From: Ramlibacter albus | GTDB taxonomy: Bacteria; Pseudomonadota; Gammaproteobacteria; Burkholderiales; Burkholderiaceae_C | Direction of reading: 5' to 3' | Length of the DNA: 64,000 bases | Assembly: GCF_014297445.1 (NCBI RefSeq) | Contig: NZ_JACORU010000001.1 | Span: forward strand, 434,001-498,000 | In this document: positions 17,790-26,014 of the stretch, piece after piece | Position numbering within the stretch: the first letter of the stretch is position 1 | How the letters are laid out: each line of letters begins with the position of its first letter | Notes under the pieces: generated by a model | Database searches by the model: none | What the model saw: only the letters and a program-made list of their open reading frames with translations | Told to the model about the DNA's origin: nothing | Made by a program: the position numbers and the translations under genes

Positions 17790-18137
17790 TCAGGCGGCCT
17801 TGCCTTCGGAGTCGGTCAGCGGCGCCCGGCTGGTCGTCTGCCGGAACCGGATAGGCCGGTACGGCTTGGCGCGCCCCAGCAGCACCAGCACGACGATGGC
17901 CGTCAGGATCCCCGCGCCTATAGCATAGCCGGCGGACACGATGGGGTCGTTGGTGTAGTGGGACAGGCGCCAGAGCACCGTCATGCCCACCACGAAGAGG
18001 GCGAGCGAGGCCATGAGGAAGGCCACGAAATCCCCCAGGACGACCCGCTGGCCGCAGTGCGGGCAGGCGGAAATGTCCTTGAAGAACAGCTTGGCGACCT
18101 TGAGCTTGTCCTTGCAGTGCGGGCACCGGTAGTTCAT
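17790..18137 (-). CDS. Small zinc-ribbon membrane protein
   Basis: 115 residues. Two CPHC-type knuckles (YRCPHCKDKL and ISACPHCGQRV) form a predicted zinc ribbon at 3-30; two transmembrane helices follow (about 37-58 and 68-90), then a basic cytoplasmic tail. Start at 18137 is supported by AGGAG 9 nt upstream; the longer frame to 18260 is not. A TATAAA at about 18168-18173 (minus strand) could be its -10. Convergent with amn, 9 bp apart. Function unknown. Confidence 0.7.
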   Translation of the reverse strand: MNYRCPHCKDKLKVAKLFFKDISACPHCGQRVVLGDFVAFLMASLALFVVGMTVLWRLSHYTNDPIVSAGYAIGAGILTAIVVLVLLGRAKPYRPIRFRQTTSRAPLTDSEGKAA

Positions 18138-18202
18138 TCGCGCGCTCCTGACCCTTGGGGAAGCTCTTTTTATACGCGAGAACCCCTGTAGAAGGGAAGG
18201 GG

Positions 18203-19051
18203 TCAGCCCAGCACGGTGGCCATCGGCTCCCCCAATCGCACGGGGCGGGTGGGTGCCCAATCGGGGACAAAGGTGAGCACGTTTTTCGGGAAAAGCATCA
18301 CCACGGTGCTGCCCAGCAGGAAGCGCCCCATCTCGGCGCCCTTGGCGAGCACGATCTCCTGGTCCTCATAGCGCCATTCCCGCACGTCGCGGGTGCGTGG
18401 CGGGTTGACGACACCGTGCCACACGGTGGCCATGCTGCCCACGATGGTGGCGCCCACCAGCACCAGCACCATCGGGCCGTGGGCGCACTCGAACACGCAC
18501 ACCACGCGCTCGTTGCGCGCGAACAGGCCCGGCACGTGGCGCGCCGTGAGCGGGTTCACCGAGAACAGGTCGCCCGGCACGTAGATCATGCGCGTGAGCC
18601 GGCCGTCGCAAGGCATGTGGATGCGGTGGTAGTCGCGCGGCGCGAGGTAGAGCGTGGCGAAGTGGCCGTGGTCGAAGCGGTGCGCCAGCTGCTGGTCGCC
18701 GCCCACGAGCGCACGGCTGGAATAGCTGTGGCCCTTGGCCTGGAAGATCTGGTCGTGCTCGATGGGGCCGAACTGGCTGATGGCCGCATCCACCGGGCAC
18801 ACGAAGGCCGCGCCGGAGATCGGGCGGGCGCCCTCCTTCAGCGGCCGGGTGAAGAACTCGTTGAAGCTGGGATAGCTCTCGATGCGCGGGTCCGCGGCCT
18901 CGTCCATGTTCACCTTGTAGTGCGCGACGAACTTGCGGATGACCGAGTGCGTGAGCGCGCCCGCGTGCAGCCCCGCGAGCTTGCCCATCGTGACCGTGAG
19001 GAGTTTTTTTGGCAGCAGGTACTGCGTGTGGATGGCGAGGGGCGGGAACAT
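18203..19051 (-). CDS. psd: Phosphatidylserine decarboxylase
   Basis: Makes phosphatidylethanolamine from phosphatidylserine at the inner membrane. 282 residues. The self-cleavage site LGST is present (codons near 18306-18317), where Ser becomes the pyruvoyl group; HIDRYHR-type context is seen as APRDYHRIHMP, and the ASFNEFFTRPL-type segment as SYPSFNEFFTRPL. Start at 19051 gives the normal beta-proteobacterial N-terminus (MFPPLAIHTQYLLPKK). The start codon is only 20 bp from that of the divergent nodI-type gene, so promoters must overlap coding sequence or be very compact. Secure. Confidence 0.95.
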   Translation of the reverse strand: MFPPLAIHTQYLLPKKLLTVTMGKLAGLHAGALTHSVIRKFVAHYKVNMDEAADPRIESYPSFNEFFTRPLKEGARPISGAAFVCPVDAAISQFGPIEHDQIFQAKGHSYSSRALVGGDQQLAHRFDHGHFATLYLAPRDYHRIHMPCDGRLTRMIYVPGDLFSVNPLTARHVPGLFARNERVVCVFECAHGPMVLVLVGATIVGSMATVWHGVVNPPRTRDVREWRYEDQEIVLAKGAEMGRFLLGSTVVMLFPKNVLTFVPDWAPTRPVRLGEPMATVLG

Positions 19052-19071
19052 CGCGAAATAATAGCGGCCGC

Positions 19072-19998
19072 ATGACCACGGCATTGTTCGACGCCCGCCA
19101 CCTCACCAAGCGCTACGGCGAAGCCACCGTCGTCAAGGACCTTTCGTTCGACATCGCACCCGGCGAGTGCCTCGGCGTGATCGGCCCCAACGGCGCGGGC
19201 AAGACGACCACCATCCGCATGTGCCTGGGCCTCACGGTGCCCGACAGTGGCGACATCCACGCGCTGGGGCTGCACATGCCGCGCGACGCGCTGGCCATCA
19301 AGTCGCGGCTGGGCGTGGTGAGCCAGTTCGACTCGCTCGACCCGGACTTCACCTGCGCCGAGAACCTGCTCGTCTATGGCCGCTATTTCGGCATGCGCGA
19401 TTCGGCCATCCGTGCGCGCATCCCGCAGCTGCTCGAGTTCGCGGCGCTCTCGCACAAGGCCGACGCCAAGCCGGGCGAGCTGTCCGGCGGCATGCGGCGG
19501 CGCCTGTCGCTCGCCCGCGCGCTCGTGAACGACCCGCAGCTGCTCATGCTCGACGAACCCACGACCGGCCTCGATCCGCAGGCGAGGCACCTCATGTGGG
19601 AGCGGCTGCAACTGCTGCTGCAGCAGGGCAAGTCGATCCTGTTGACCACGCACTTCATGGACGAGGCTGAGCGCCTGTGCTCGCGCCTGCTCGTGCTCGA
19701 CCATGGCCGCAAGATCGCCGAGGGCAAGCCGCGCGAGCTGATCGCGCAGCACCTGGAGCCCGACGTGGTGGAGGCGTACGGCAACGGCGCGCTGGACTTG
19801 GCGCAATCGGCGGTGCGGCAGTACGCCGCGCGCACCGAGGTGAGCGGCGAGACGGTCTTCTTCTACACGCACGACGCGAAGCCGCTGCTCGACACGCTGG
19901 GTGCGGAGCATCCGAAGATGCGCACGCTGCACCGGCCGGCGAACCTGGAGGACCTGTTCCTCAAGCTCACAGGCCGGCAGATCCGGGAGGACGGATGA
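19072..19998 (+). CDS. ABC transporter ATP-binding protein, NodI type
   Basis: 308 residues. Walker A GPNGAGKTTT (about 40), Q-loop VSQFDSLD, signature LSGGMRRRLS, Walker B LLMLDEP and H-loop TTHFMDEAE are all intact, so it should hydrolyse ATP. The sequence and the ABC-2 permease next door resemble NodI-NodJ, exporters of lipo-chitin oligosaccharides in rhizobia; non-symbiotic beta-proteobacteria keep homologues whose cargo is not established. No Shine-Dalgarno is seen before 19072. Its stop overlaps the permease start (ATGA). Confidence 0.9.
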   Translation: MTTALFDARHLTKRYGEATVVKDLSFDIAPGECLGVIGPNGAGKTTTIRMCLGLTVPDSGDIHALGLHMPRDALAIKSRLGVVSQFDSLDPDFTCAENLLVYGRYFGMRDSAIRARIPQLLEFAALSHKADAKPGELSGGMRRRLSLARALVNDPQLLMLDEPTTGLDPQARHLMWERLQLLLQQGKSILLTTHFMDEAERLCSRLLVLDHGRKIAEGKPRELIAQHLEPDVVEAYGNGALDLAQSAVRQYAARTEVSGETVFFYTHDAKPLLDTLGAEHPKMRTLHRPANLEDLFLKLTGRQIREDG

Positions 19999-20828
19999 AG
20001 AACGAGGCATGGATTGCGGGTCAAGCCCGCAATGACACCGGTCACTGGCGCGCGCCGACCTTGTCGATGCGCTGGTGGCCCGTGTTCCAGCGCAACCTCC
20101 TCGTGTGGCGCAAGCTCGCGGTGCCCAGCCTCGTGGGCAACATCGCCGAGCCGCTGATCTGGCTGGTGGCCTTCGGCTACGGCATGGGCATGCTGGTCGG
20201 GCAGGTGCAGGTGAACGGGCAGGCCGTGCCCTACATCCTCTTCCTCGCGAGCGGCTCGATCTGCATGAGCGCGATGAACGCGGCGTCGTTCGAGGCGCTC
20301 TACTCCGCCTTCTCCCGCATGCACGTGCAGAAGACGTGGGACGGCATCATGAACGCGCCGGTGTCGCTGGACGACGTGGTGACGGCCGAGATGCTGTGGG
20401 CCGGCTTCAAGGCGCTGTTCTCGGTGACGGCCATCCTGCTCGTCATGCTGGCGCTGGGCATCAGCGCCAGCCCGAAGCTGCTGGTTGCCTGGCCGGTGCT
20501 GCTGGCTGTAGGCATCACGTTCTCATGCATCGCCCTGATCTTCAACGCGCTGGCGAAGGGCTACGATTTCTTCACCTACTACTTCACGTTGTTCCTCACG
20601 CCGATGATGTTCCTCTCCGGTGTGTTCTTCCCGCGCGAGCAGCTGCCGGCGGCCGTGCGCGCGGTGGCCGACTGGTTGCCGCTGGCCGCCGCGGTGGAGC
20701 TGGTGCGGCCGATGTTCATGGACCAGTGGCCGGCGCATCCGGTGCGCAACCTGCTGGTGCTGCTGGTTTACGCCGTTGTCGCTTTCTGGATCGCGCTCGC
20801 ATTGACGCGCAAGAGGTTCGCGGCATGA
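19995..20828 (+). CDS. ABC-2 type permease, NodJ type, with repeat-derived N-terminus
   Basis: 277 residues, about six transmembrane helices, partner of the NodI-type ATPase. Conserved sequence begins at RWWPVFQRNLLVWRKLAVPS; before it lie ~24 residues of which WIAGQARNDTG is encoded by a dispersed palindrome (20013-20033). Two starts are possible: ATG 19995, coupled to the upstream stop, or ATG 20067, which would exclude the repeat and leave 253 aa. The family usually has a shorter leader, so the repeat was probably inserted in frame. The stop overlaps the next gene (ATGA). Confidence 0.87.
   Translation: MKNEAWIAGQARNDTGHWRAPTLSMRWWPVFQRNLLVWRKLAVPSLVGNIAEPLIWLVAFGYGMGMLVGQVQVNGQAVPYILFLASGSICMSAMNAASFEALYSAFSRMHVQKTWDGIMNAPVSLDDVVTAEMLWAGFKALFSVTAILLVMLALGISASPKLLVAWPVLLAVGITFSCIALIFNALAKGYDFFTYYFTLFLTPMMFLSGVFFPREQLPAAVRAVADWLPLAAAVELVRPMFMDQWPAHPVRNLLVLLVYAVVAFWIALALTRKRFAA
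20013..20033. repeat. Dispersed palindrome copy inside the nodJ-type gene
   Basis: ATTGCGGG-TCAAG-CCCGCAAT. Read on the minus strand with its flanks (GTCATTGCGGGCTTGACC, then CGCAATCCATG) it matches the left arm of the 37249-37334 repeat at most positions. It lies within the first 15 codons of the permease gene. Confidence 0.7.
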
Positions 20829-21313
20829 CGGTCAAGCTGCCGCCCGAGCAACTCGCCTTCATGCGCCGCGGCGTGTCGGTGATCGTCGGCTCGCGCGACG
20901 CGAACCTGCGGCCCAGCGTGATGCGCGCGGTGGGCAGCCAGGTGGACGAGGACGGCCGGACGATCACGGTCTTCATCAACCGCTCGCAGGCCCGGCAGGT
21001 GCTGCAGGACATTGCCGCGACGGGGCAGCTGGCCGTGGTGTTCAGCGAGCCGTCGTCGCACCGCTCGCTGCAGCTGAAGGCGTCGAAGGCGCGGCAACGC
21101 AACGCGACGGCCGCCGACGAGCCGCTGCTCGCGCGTTATCTGGCGTCGATGGAGCACGAGCTGGCGCAGGTGCACATCCCGCCGCACATCACGCGCGCCC
21201 TGCTCGCTCACCGTGTGGAGGACGTCGTGGCCGTGAGCTTCGAGCCCGAGCAGGCCTTCGACCAGACGCCCGGCCCGCGCGCGGGCACCCAGCTCACGGG
21301 TGCGGCCCCATGA
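20825..21313 (+). CDS. Split-barrel (PNPOx-like) protein
   Basis: 162 residues with the flavin/heme split-barrel pattern: LAFMRRGVSVIVGSRDANLRPS at the start and LQDIAATGQLAVVFSEPSSHRSLQLK in the middle. Probably binds FMN or a related flavin. Start and stop overlap both neighbours (ATGA at 20825 and 21310), so it is strictly coupled to the NodIJ-type transporter and to the next split-barrel gene. No specific substrate can be named. Identification to the superfamily is moderate. Confidence 0.7.
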   Translation: MTVKLPPEQLAFMRRGVSVIVGSRDANLRPSVMRAVGSQVDEDGRTITVFINRSQARQVLQDIAATGQLAVVFSEPSSHRSLQLKASKARQRNATAADEPLLARYLASMEHELAQVHIPPHITRALLAHRVEDVVAVSFEPEQAFDQTPGPRAGTQLTGAAP

Positions 21314-22641
21314 AACCCGTCGCGCTCGCGGACATCCGCGCCTGTCTCGAAGGCGCCATCCCCTCGATGGTGGCAACCTGCGACAACGCGGGCGTGCCGA
21401 ACGTCGCCTACATCTCGCAGGTGTACTACGTGGACGAGCGCCACGTGGCACTGTCGTTCCAGTTCTTCAACAAGACGCGCCAGAACATCCTGGCCAACCC
21501 GTTCGCGACGGTGCTGCTGGTCGACCCGCGCACGGCGCAGTTCTACCGGCTGCACGTGCGCTACCAGCGCACCGAGACGGCGGGGCCGCTGTTCGAGGGG
21601 ATGAAGGCGCAGCTGGCGGGCATTGCCTCGCACGCGGGCATGCAGGGTGTGTTCCGGTTGCTCGGCTCGGACATCTACGAGGTGGAACAAGTCGAGCCGC
21701 TCGACGGCACGCCGCTGGCCGCGCCGCCGCCGCGCTCGGGGCTGCTGGGTGCCGTGCGGCGCGCGGCGGAGCGGTTGTCGCGCAGCGCGTCGCTCGACGA
21801 GGCCTTGAACGCGGCGCTGGCGAGCCTCTCCGACTTCCTCGACGTACGCCACGCCATGATCCTGATGCTGGACCCGCGCACCGAGCGGCTCTACACGGTG
21901 GCGAGCTGCGGTTATGCGACGTCCGGCGTCGGTTCGGAGATCGCGATGGGCGACGGCGTGATCGGCGTGGCGGCGCGCGAGCGCACGCCGGTGCGCATCG
22001 GGCACATGACGAGCGCCTACCTTTACAGCCAGGCGATGCGCAGCAGTATGGAGGCGAACGTGCCGGACCTGGAGCCGGTGACCGACATCCCGTATCCCGG
22101 CTTGCCCGAGCCGCATTCACAGCTCGCGGTGCCAATCCTCTCCGGCGGGCGCGTGCTCGGCGTGCTGTTCGCCGAGAGCCCCGAGGACCTGAAATTCAGT
22201 TACGAGGACGAGGACGCCTTCGTCGCCATCGCGGGACACCTCGGTGCGGCGGTGGAGCTGATGCAGTCCGCGCCGGACGTCGAAACCGTCGCGCAGCCGC
22301 AGCCGGAGGTGCCGCGCGGGACACCGCTCGTGGTGCGGCACTTCGCGGCCAACGACAGCATCTTCATCAACGACCAGTACCTGATCAAGGGCGTCGCCGG
22401 CGCCATCCTGTGGAAGCTGCTGCGGGATCACCGGCAGCTGGGGCGCACCGAGTTCACCAACCGCGAGTTGCGGCTGGACCCGGCGCTGGGCCTGCCGGAT
22501 GTGGCGGACAACCTGGAGGCGCGGTTGCTGCTGCTGCAAAGGCGGCTGGCGGAGCACAGCGCGGACCTGCGGATGGAAAAGACGGGGCGAGGCCGCTTTC
22601 GCATCGTGCTGCAGCGCCCCGTGGAATTGCAGGAAGCCTAA
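21310..22641 (+). CDS. Split-barrel plus GAF sensor-like protein
   Basis: 443 residues. 1-130: PNPOx-like split barrel (IPSMVATCDNAGVPNVAYIS, FFNKTRQNILANPFATVLL). 150-335: GAF domain (DEALNAALASLSDFLDVRHAMILMLDPRTERLY, then HSQLAVPILSGGRVLGVLF). 345-443: a small domain, IFINDQYLIKGVAGAILW to LQRRLAEHSADLR, that looks like a winged helix of the response-regulator C-terminal kind. No kinase or cyclase domain. A flavin- or redox-linked sensor with output to DNA or protein is a reasonable inference. Last gene of the nodIJ-type operon; ends 4 bp into the convergent hemerythrin gene. Confidence 0.75.
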   Translation: MKPVALADIRACLEGAIPSMVATCDNAGVPNVAYISQVYYVDERHVALSFQFFNKTRQNILANPFATVLLVDPRTAQFYRLHVRYQRTETAGPLFEGMKAQLAGIASHAGMQGVFRLLGSDIYEVEQVEPLDGTPLAAPPPRSGLLGAVRRAAERLSRSASLDEALNAALASLSDFLDVRHAMILMLDPRTERLYTVASCGYATSGVGSEIAMGDGVIGVAARERTPVRIGHMTSAYLYSQAMRSSMEANVPDLEPVTDIPYPGLPEPHSQLAVPILSGGRVLGVLFAESPEDLKFSYEDEDAFVAIAGHLGAAVELMQSAPDVETVAQPQPEVPRGTPLVVRHFAANDSIFINDQYLIKGVAGAILWKLLRDHRQLGRTEFTNRELRLDPALGLPDVADNLEARLLLLQRRLAEHSADLRMEKTGRGRFRIVLQRPVELQEA

Positions 22642-23342
22642 GCCAGCGCGTTTTCGAGCTTGGCCCACTCGATAGCGGTCAAATGCGGCTTCACCGTCGC
22701 CATCACCGCCTCGAACACCGGTGCCGGCGCATGCGCCTTCATACCGCCCAGCAGCCCCGCGCGTTCCACCGGGCACATCGCCGGAACCAGCCAGCGCGCC
22801 GCGAACAGCATCTGATCGGGCGGGATCGACGCCACGATCTTGTCGTGGATGGCCATCAGCTCGGCGTCGGTGTAGCGCGCCCACAGCACGGCGTTGTGCG
22901 CTGTCTCCTCGACACGCATGTGCTGCAGGTTTTCCGCGACGAACAGGCCGAGATCGGCATACAGCTCGTGCTGCAGCGCATGCCGCTGCGCGGCCGGCGC
23001 CGAGCGCAGCGCCGCGACATCGTGCGACAGCGCATCGATGTGGCGCACATGGTCCTCGTGCTCGTGCGCGATGGCCTCGCTGGCGCCGGGCGCGCGGGCT
23101 TCCATCGCCGCGTGCACGTAGGTGTTCTCCTTGGTCAGGTGCATGGTGCAGAAGTCCAGCAGCTCCAGCACGCGCTCGGTGGTGCGGGCCAGCTCCAGGT
23201 CGTCGGTGCTGTCCATGCGGCCCACCGCGACGAGCGTGTCGGCCATCAGGGCGCGCAGCGCCTTGTGGATGCCGCCGTAGAGGTCCATGCGCGGGGTGCC
23301 GGCTTCGGCCACGTTCTTCAGTTCCTGCTTGTCGATGTTCAT
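22638..23342 (-). CDS. Hemerythrin-like di-iron protein
   Basis: 234 residues. Metal ligands in the HHE pattern: GIHKALR, FCTMHLTKENTYVH, EHEDHVRH and HMRVEETAHN, consistent with a four-helix bundle binding two irons and O2 or NO. The C-terminal third (150-234) resembles no domain I know but has LFAARWLVPAMCP. Monocistronic, divergent from nothing; 116 bp separate it from the upstream GMC gene. That gap contains three 11-bp-spaced TTAG/CTAAG-type hexamers also found near the two-component system. Role in oxygen, NO or iron stress is inferred. Confidence 0.85.
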   Translation of the reverse strand: MNIDKQELKNVAEAGTPRMDLYGGIHKALRALMADTLVAVGRMDSTDDLELARTTERVLELLDFCTMHLTKENTYVHAAMEARAPGASEAIAHEHEDHVRHIDALSHDVAALRSAPAAQRHALQHELYADLGLFVAENLQHMRVEETAHNAVLWARYTDAELMAIHDKIVASIPPDQMLFAARWLVPAMCPVERAGLLGGMKAHAPAPVFEAVMATVKPHLTAIEWAKLENALA

Positions 23343-23408
23343 TGCTTCGTTCTCCTTGTGCGGGAACGAAGTGTCGGCACGCAGGCGCCAACGCGTTCTG
23401 AAGAATTG

Positions 23409-23436
23409 CTTAGCGGAACCCTAAGGAAACCTTAAC
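23409..23436 (-). promoter_or_regulatory. Tandem hexamers upstream of the hemerythrin gene
   Basis: CTTAGC (23409), CCTAAG (23420) and CTTAAC (23431) are spaced by exactly 5 nt each, an 11-bp period. Same layout as the arrays at 40093-40131 and 42168-42184, which suggests control by the same OmpR-family regulator. The middle hexamer is in the reverse sense, and no clear -10 is seen, so this site is weaker than the others. Confidence 0.4.
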
Positions 23437-23458
23437 GGCGCTGCCCACGTGAACGAAG

Positions 23459-25054
23459 TCACAAAACGGCGGCGTCCGCACGGATCATGTCCGCGGCCTT
23501 CTCGCCGATCATGATCGTCGGTGCGTTGGTGTTGCCGCCGATGATCGACGGCATCACGGAGGCATCGACGACACGCAGCCGCTCGACGCCACGCACCCGC
23601 AGCCGGGAATCCACCACATCGGTCGCGGATGGGCCCATGCGGCACGTGCCGACGGGGTGGTAGATGGTGTCGGCGTGGTCGCGGATGAAGGCTTCGATCT
23701 CGGCGTCCGTCTGCGCTGCGGCCGACGAGGCAAGCTCGCGGCCGCGCCAGTCGGCCAGCGCGGGCTGGTTGAGGATGCCCCGCATCAGCTTGAAGCCACG
23801 CACCATGCGGTCCACGTCGTCGCGTTCGGCGAGGAAGTTCGGGTCGATCAGCGGCGCGGCCAACGGGTCGGCGCTCGCGAGCTTCAGGCTGCCGCGGCTC
23901 TTCGGCCGCAGCAGGCACACATGGCACGAATAGCCGTGGCCGAACACCGTCTTGCGGCCATGGTCCACCAGCTTGCCGATCACGAAGTGCAGCTGCAAAT
24001 CGGGCACGGCTTGCTCCGGGCTGCTGCGGATGAAACCGCCCGACTCCGCGAAGTTGGTGGTGAGCATGCCGCTGCGGTAGTTGCGCCACTCCAAGATGCC
24101 CTTCACCGCATTCACGATGCCCGGCAGCGAGAGCCCGAACAGGTCCTTGATATGGGGCGCATCCACCACCTGCACCACGTCCACGTGGTCGTGCAGGTGC
24201 GCGCCCACGCCTGGCTGGTCGTGCACCACGGGGACGCCGTGCGAACGCAGGTGCTCGCCGGGGCCGATGCCGGAGAGCATCAGCAGTTGCGGCGACATCA
24301 GCGCGCCGCCGCTGACGATGACTTCACGCTCGGCGCGCACCACCTTCGTCTCGCCGCCCTGCCGGTACTCGACGCCCACCGCGCGGCCGTTCTCGAACAG
24401 AATGCGCGTGGCATGCGCGTTCGTCACCACCTGCAGGTTCGGCCGGCCCAGGTTCGGCGTGACGTACGCCTTCGCCGCGCTGAAGCGCTCGCCATTGCGG
24501 TGCGTCACCTGGTAGACGCCCACGCCTTCCTGCTCGGCGCCGTTGAAGTCGCGGTTCTCGGCATAGCCGGCCTGCTTGCCCGCCTCCACGAAGATCGGCC
24601 CGAAGCGGTTGGGGCTGCGCAGGTCCATCACGTTCAGCGGGCCGCCGGTGGCGTGCCACTCGTCGGCCCCGCGCTCGTTGTGCTGCGCGCGCTTGAAGTA
24701 CGGCAACACGTCGTCGTACGACCACCCGTCGTTGCCCGCGGCCGCCCAGGCGTCGTAATCGCTGCGGTGGCCGCGGATGTAGATCATCGCGTTGACCGAG
24801 CTGGAGCCGCCCAGCACCTTGCCGCGCGGCTGGTAGCCGCGGCGGCCGTTCAGTCCCGGCTGCGGCACGGTCGCGAACGCCCAGTTGGCCTGCCCGTTCT
24901 TGGCGAGCAGCGCCAGCCCGGCCGGGCAGTGGATCAGCACGCTGCTGTCCGGCGGGCCGGCCTCGAGCAGGGCCACCTTCACCGACGGGTCTTCGCTCAG
25001 GCGCCCGGCCAGCACGCAGCCCGCCGAGCCGCCGCCCACGATCACGTAGTCCAT
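23459..25054 (-). CDS. GMC-family FAD oxidoreductase (choline dehydrogenase-like)
   Basis: 531 residues. FAD-binding start DYVIVGGGSAGCVLAGRLSE (Rossmann GxGxxG), the GMC signature GGSSSVNAMIYIRG and the C-terminal YHPVGTCRMG with ...RVVDASVMPSIIGGNTNAPT, which holds the catalytic His/Asn region. Oxidises an alcohol to an aldehyde or acid; without a betaine aldehyde dehydrogenase neighbour, choline is not assured, and alkanol or polyethylene-glycol dehydrogenases are alternatives. Start at 25054 has GGAGGAG just upstream; the open frame continuing to 27097 is a GC-rich artefact. Divergent from the hydroxyacyl-CoA dehydrogenase gene with 90 bp between. Confidence 0.92.
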   Translation of the reverse strand: MDYVIVGGGSAGCVLAGRLSEDPSVKVALLEAGPPDSSVLIHCPAGLALLAKNGQANWAFATVPQPGLNGRRGYQPRGKVLGGSSSVNAMIYIRGHRSDYDAWAAAGNDGWSYDDVLPYFKRAQHNERGADEWHATGGPLNVMDLRSPNRFGPIFVEAGKQAGYAENRDFNGAEQEGVGVYQVTHRNGERFSAAKAYVTPNLGRPNLQVVTNAHATRILFENGRAVGVEYRQGGETKVVRAEREVIVSGGALMSPQLLMLSGIGPGEHLRSHGVPVVHDQPGVGAHLHDHVDVVQVVDAPHIKDLFGLSLPGIVNAVKGILEWRNYRSGMLTTNFAESGGFIRSSPEQAVPDLQLHFVIGKLVDHGRKTVFGHGYSCHVCLLRPKSRGSLKLASADPLAAPLIDPNFLAERDDVDRMVRGFKLMRGILNQPALADWRGRELASSAAAQTDAEIEAFIRDHADTIYHPVGTCRMGPSATDVVDSRLRVRGVERLRVVDASVMPSIIGGNTNAPTIMIGEKAADMIRADAAVL

Positions 25055-25144
25055 GTCTCCTCCGTCTCTTCCTGGCGCGCAGTCTAAGGTAGTCACCCCG
25101 GCGGCGCACGGGTACCATTGCCGCTCATCGAAAGGAAGAGCTGG

Positions 25145-25993
25145 ATGACGATCAGGACAGTAGGGATCATCGGTGCGGGCACCATGGGCAACGGCATCGC
25201 GCAGGCGTGCGCCGTGGCCGGCCTGCAGGCCGTGATGGTGGACGTGGCGCAGGCCGCGGTGGACAAGGGCGTGGCGACGGTGGGCGGCAGCCTCGAACGC
25301 CTCGTGAAGAAGGACAAGCTCACCGCCGCCGACAAGGACGCCGCGCTTGCGCGCATCAAGGGCAGCACGAACTACGAGGACCTCAATGGCGCGCAGATCG
25401 TGATCGAGGCCGCGACCGAGAACGAGGAGCTCAAGCTGCGCATCCTCAAGCAGGTGGATTCGCTGGTGGCGCCCGAAGTCATCATCGCGTCGAACACCTC
25501 GTCGATCTCCATCACCAAGCTGGCCGCCGCCACCTCGCGCGCGGACCGCTTCATCGGCATGCACTTCTTCAACCCGGTGCCCATGATGGCGCTGGTGGAG
25601 ATCATCCGCGGCCTTGCAACGAGCGACGAAACGCATGCACTCGTGCAGCAGCTGGCCAAGGACCTCGGCAAGACGCCGATCACCGTGAAGAACGCGCCGG
25701 GCTTCGTGGTCAACCGCATCCTGGTGCCGATGATCAACGAGGCCTTCTTCGTGCTCGCCGAAGGGCTGGCGACGCCGGAGGACATCGACGCCGGCATGAA
25801 GCTGGGTTGCAACCACCCGATCGGCCCGCTCGCGCTGGCCGACATGATCGGCCTGGACGTGTGCCTGGCCGTGATGGAGGTGTACCTGCGCGAATACGGC
25901 GATTCGAAATATCGCCCCTGCCCGCTGCTGAAGGAGATGTGCGCGGCCGGCCGCCTCGGCCGCAAGACCGGCCGGGGCGTCTACACCTACTAG
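25145..25993 (+). CDS. 3-hydroxybutyryl-CoA dehydrogenase
   Basis: 282 residues, the standard size. NAD site GIIGAGTMGNGIAQACAVAG, then IVIEAATENEELK (Glu of the active site), SNTSSISIT, GMHFFNPVPMMALVEII with the catalytic His, and PGFVVNRILVPMINEA. Converts 3-hydroxyacyl-CoA to acetoacetyl-CoA in fatty acid and polyhydroxybutyrate metabolism. The start at 25145 has AGGAAGAG upstream. First of four co-directional genes with gaps of 7 to 21 bp. Could equally be the PaaH-type of phenylacetate breakdown. Confidence 0.92.
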   Translation: MTIRTVGIIGAGTMGNGIAQACAVAGLQAVMVDVAQAAVDKGVATVGGSLERLVKKDKLTAADKDAALARIKGSTNYEDLNGAQIVIEAATENEELKLRILKQVDSLVAPEVIIASNTSSISITKLAAATSRADRFIGMHFFNPVPMMALVEIIRGLATSDETHALVQQLAKDLGKTPITVKNAPGFVVNRILVPMINEAFFVLAEGLATPEDIDAGMKLGCNHPIGPLALADMIGLDVCLAVMEVYLREYGDSKYRPCPLLKEMCAAGRLGRKTGRGVYTY

Positions 25994-26014
25994 CGCGCGA
26001 GCGCCGGCCCGCGC

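Noticed and set aside
19072..20828. True symbiotic nodulation genes
   Set aside because: No nodABC or nod box is present; NodIJ-type exporters are widespread in non-symbiotic Burkholderiales, so symbiosis cannot be claimed.
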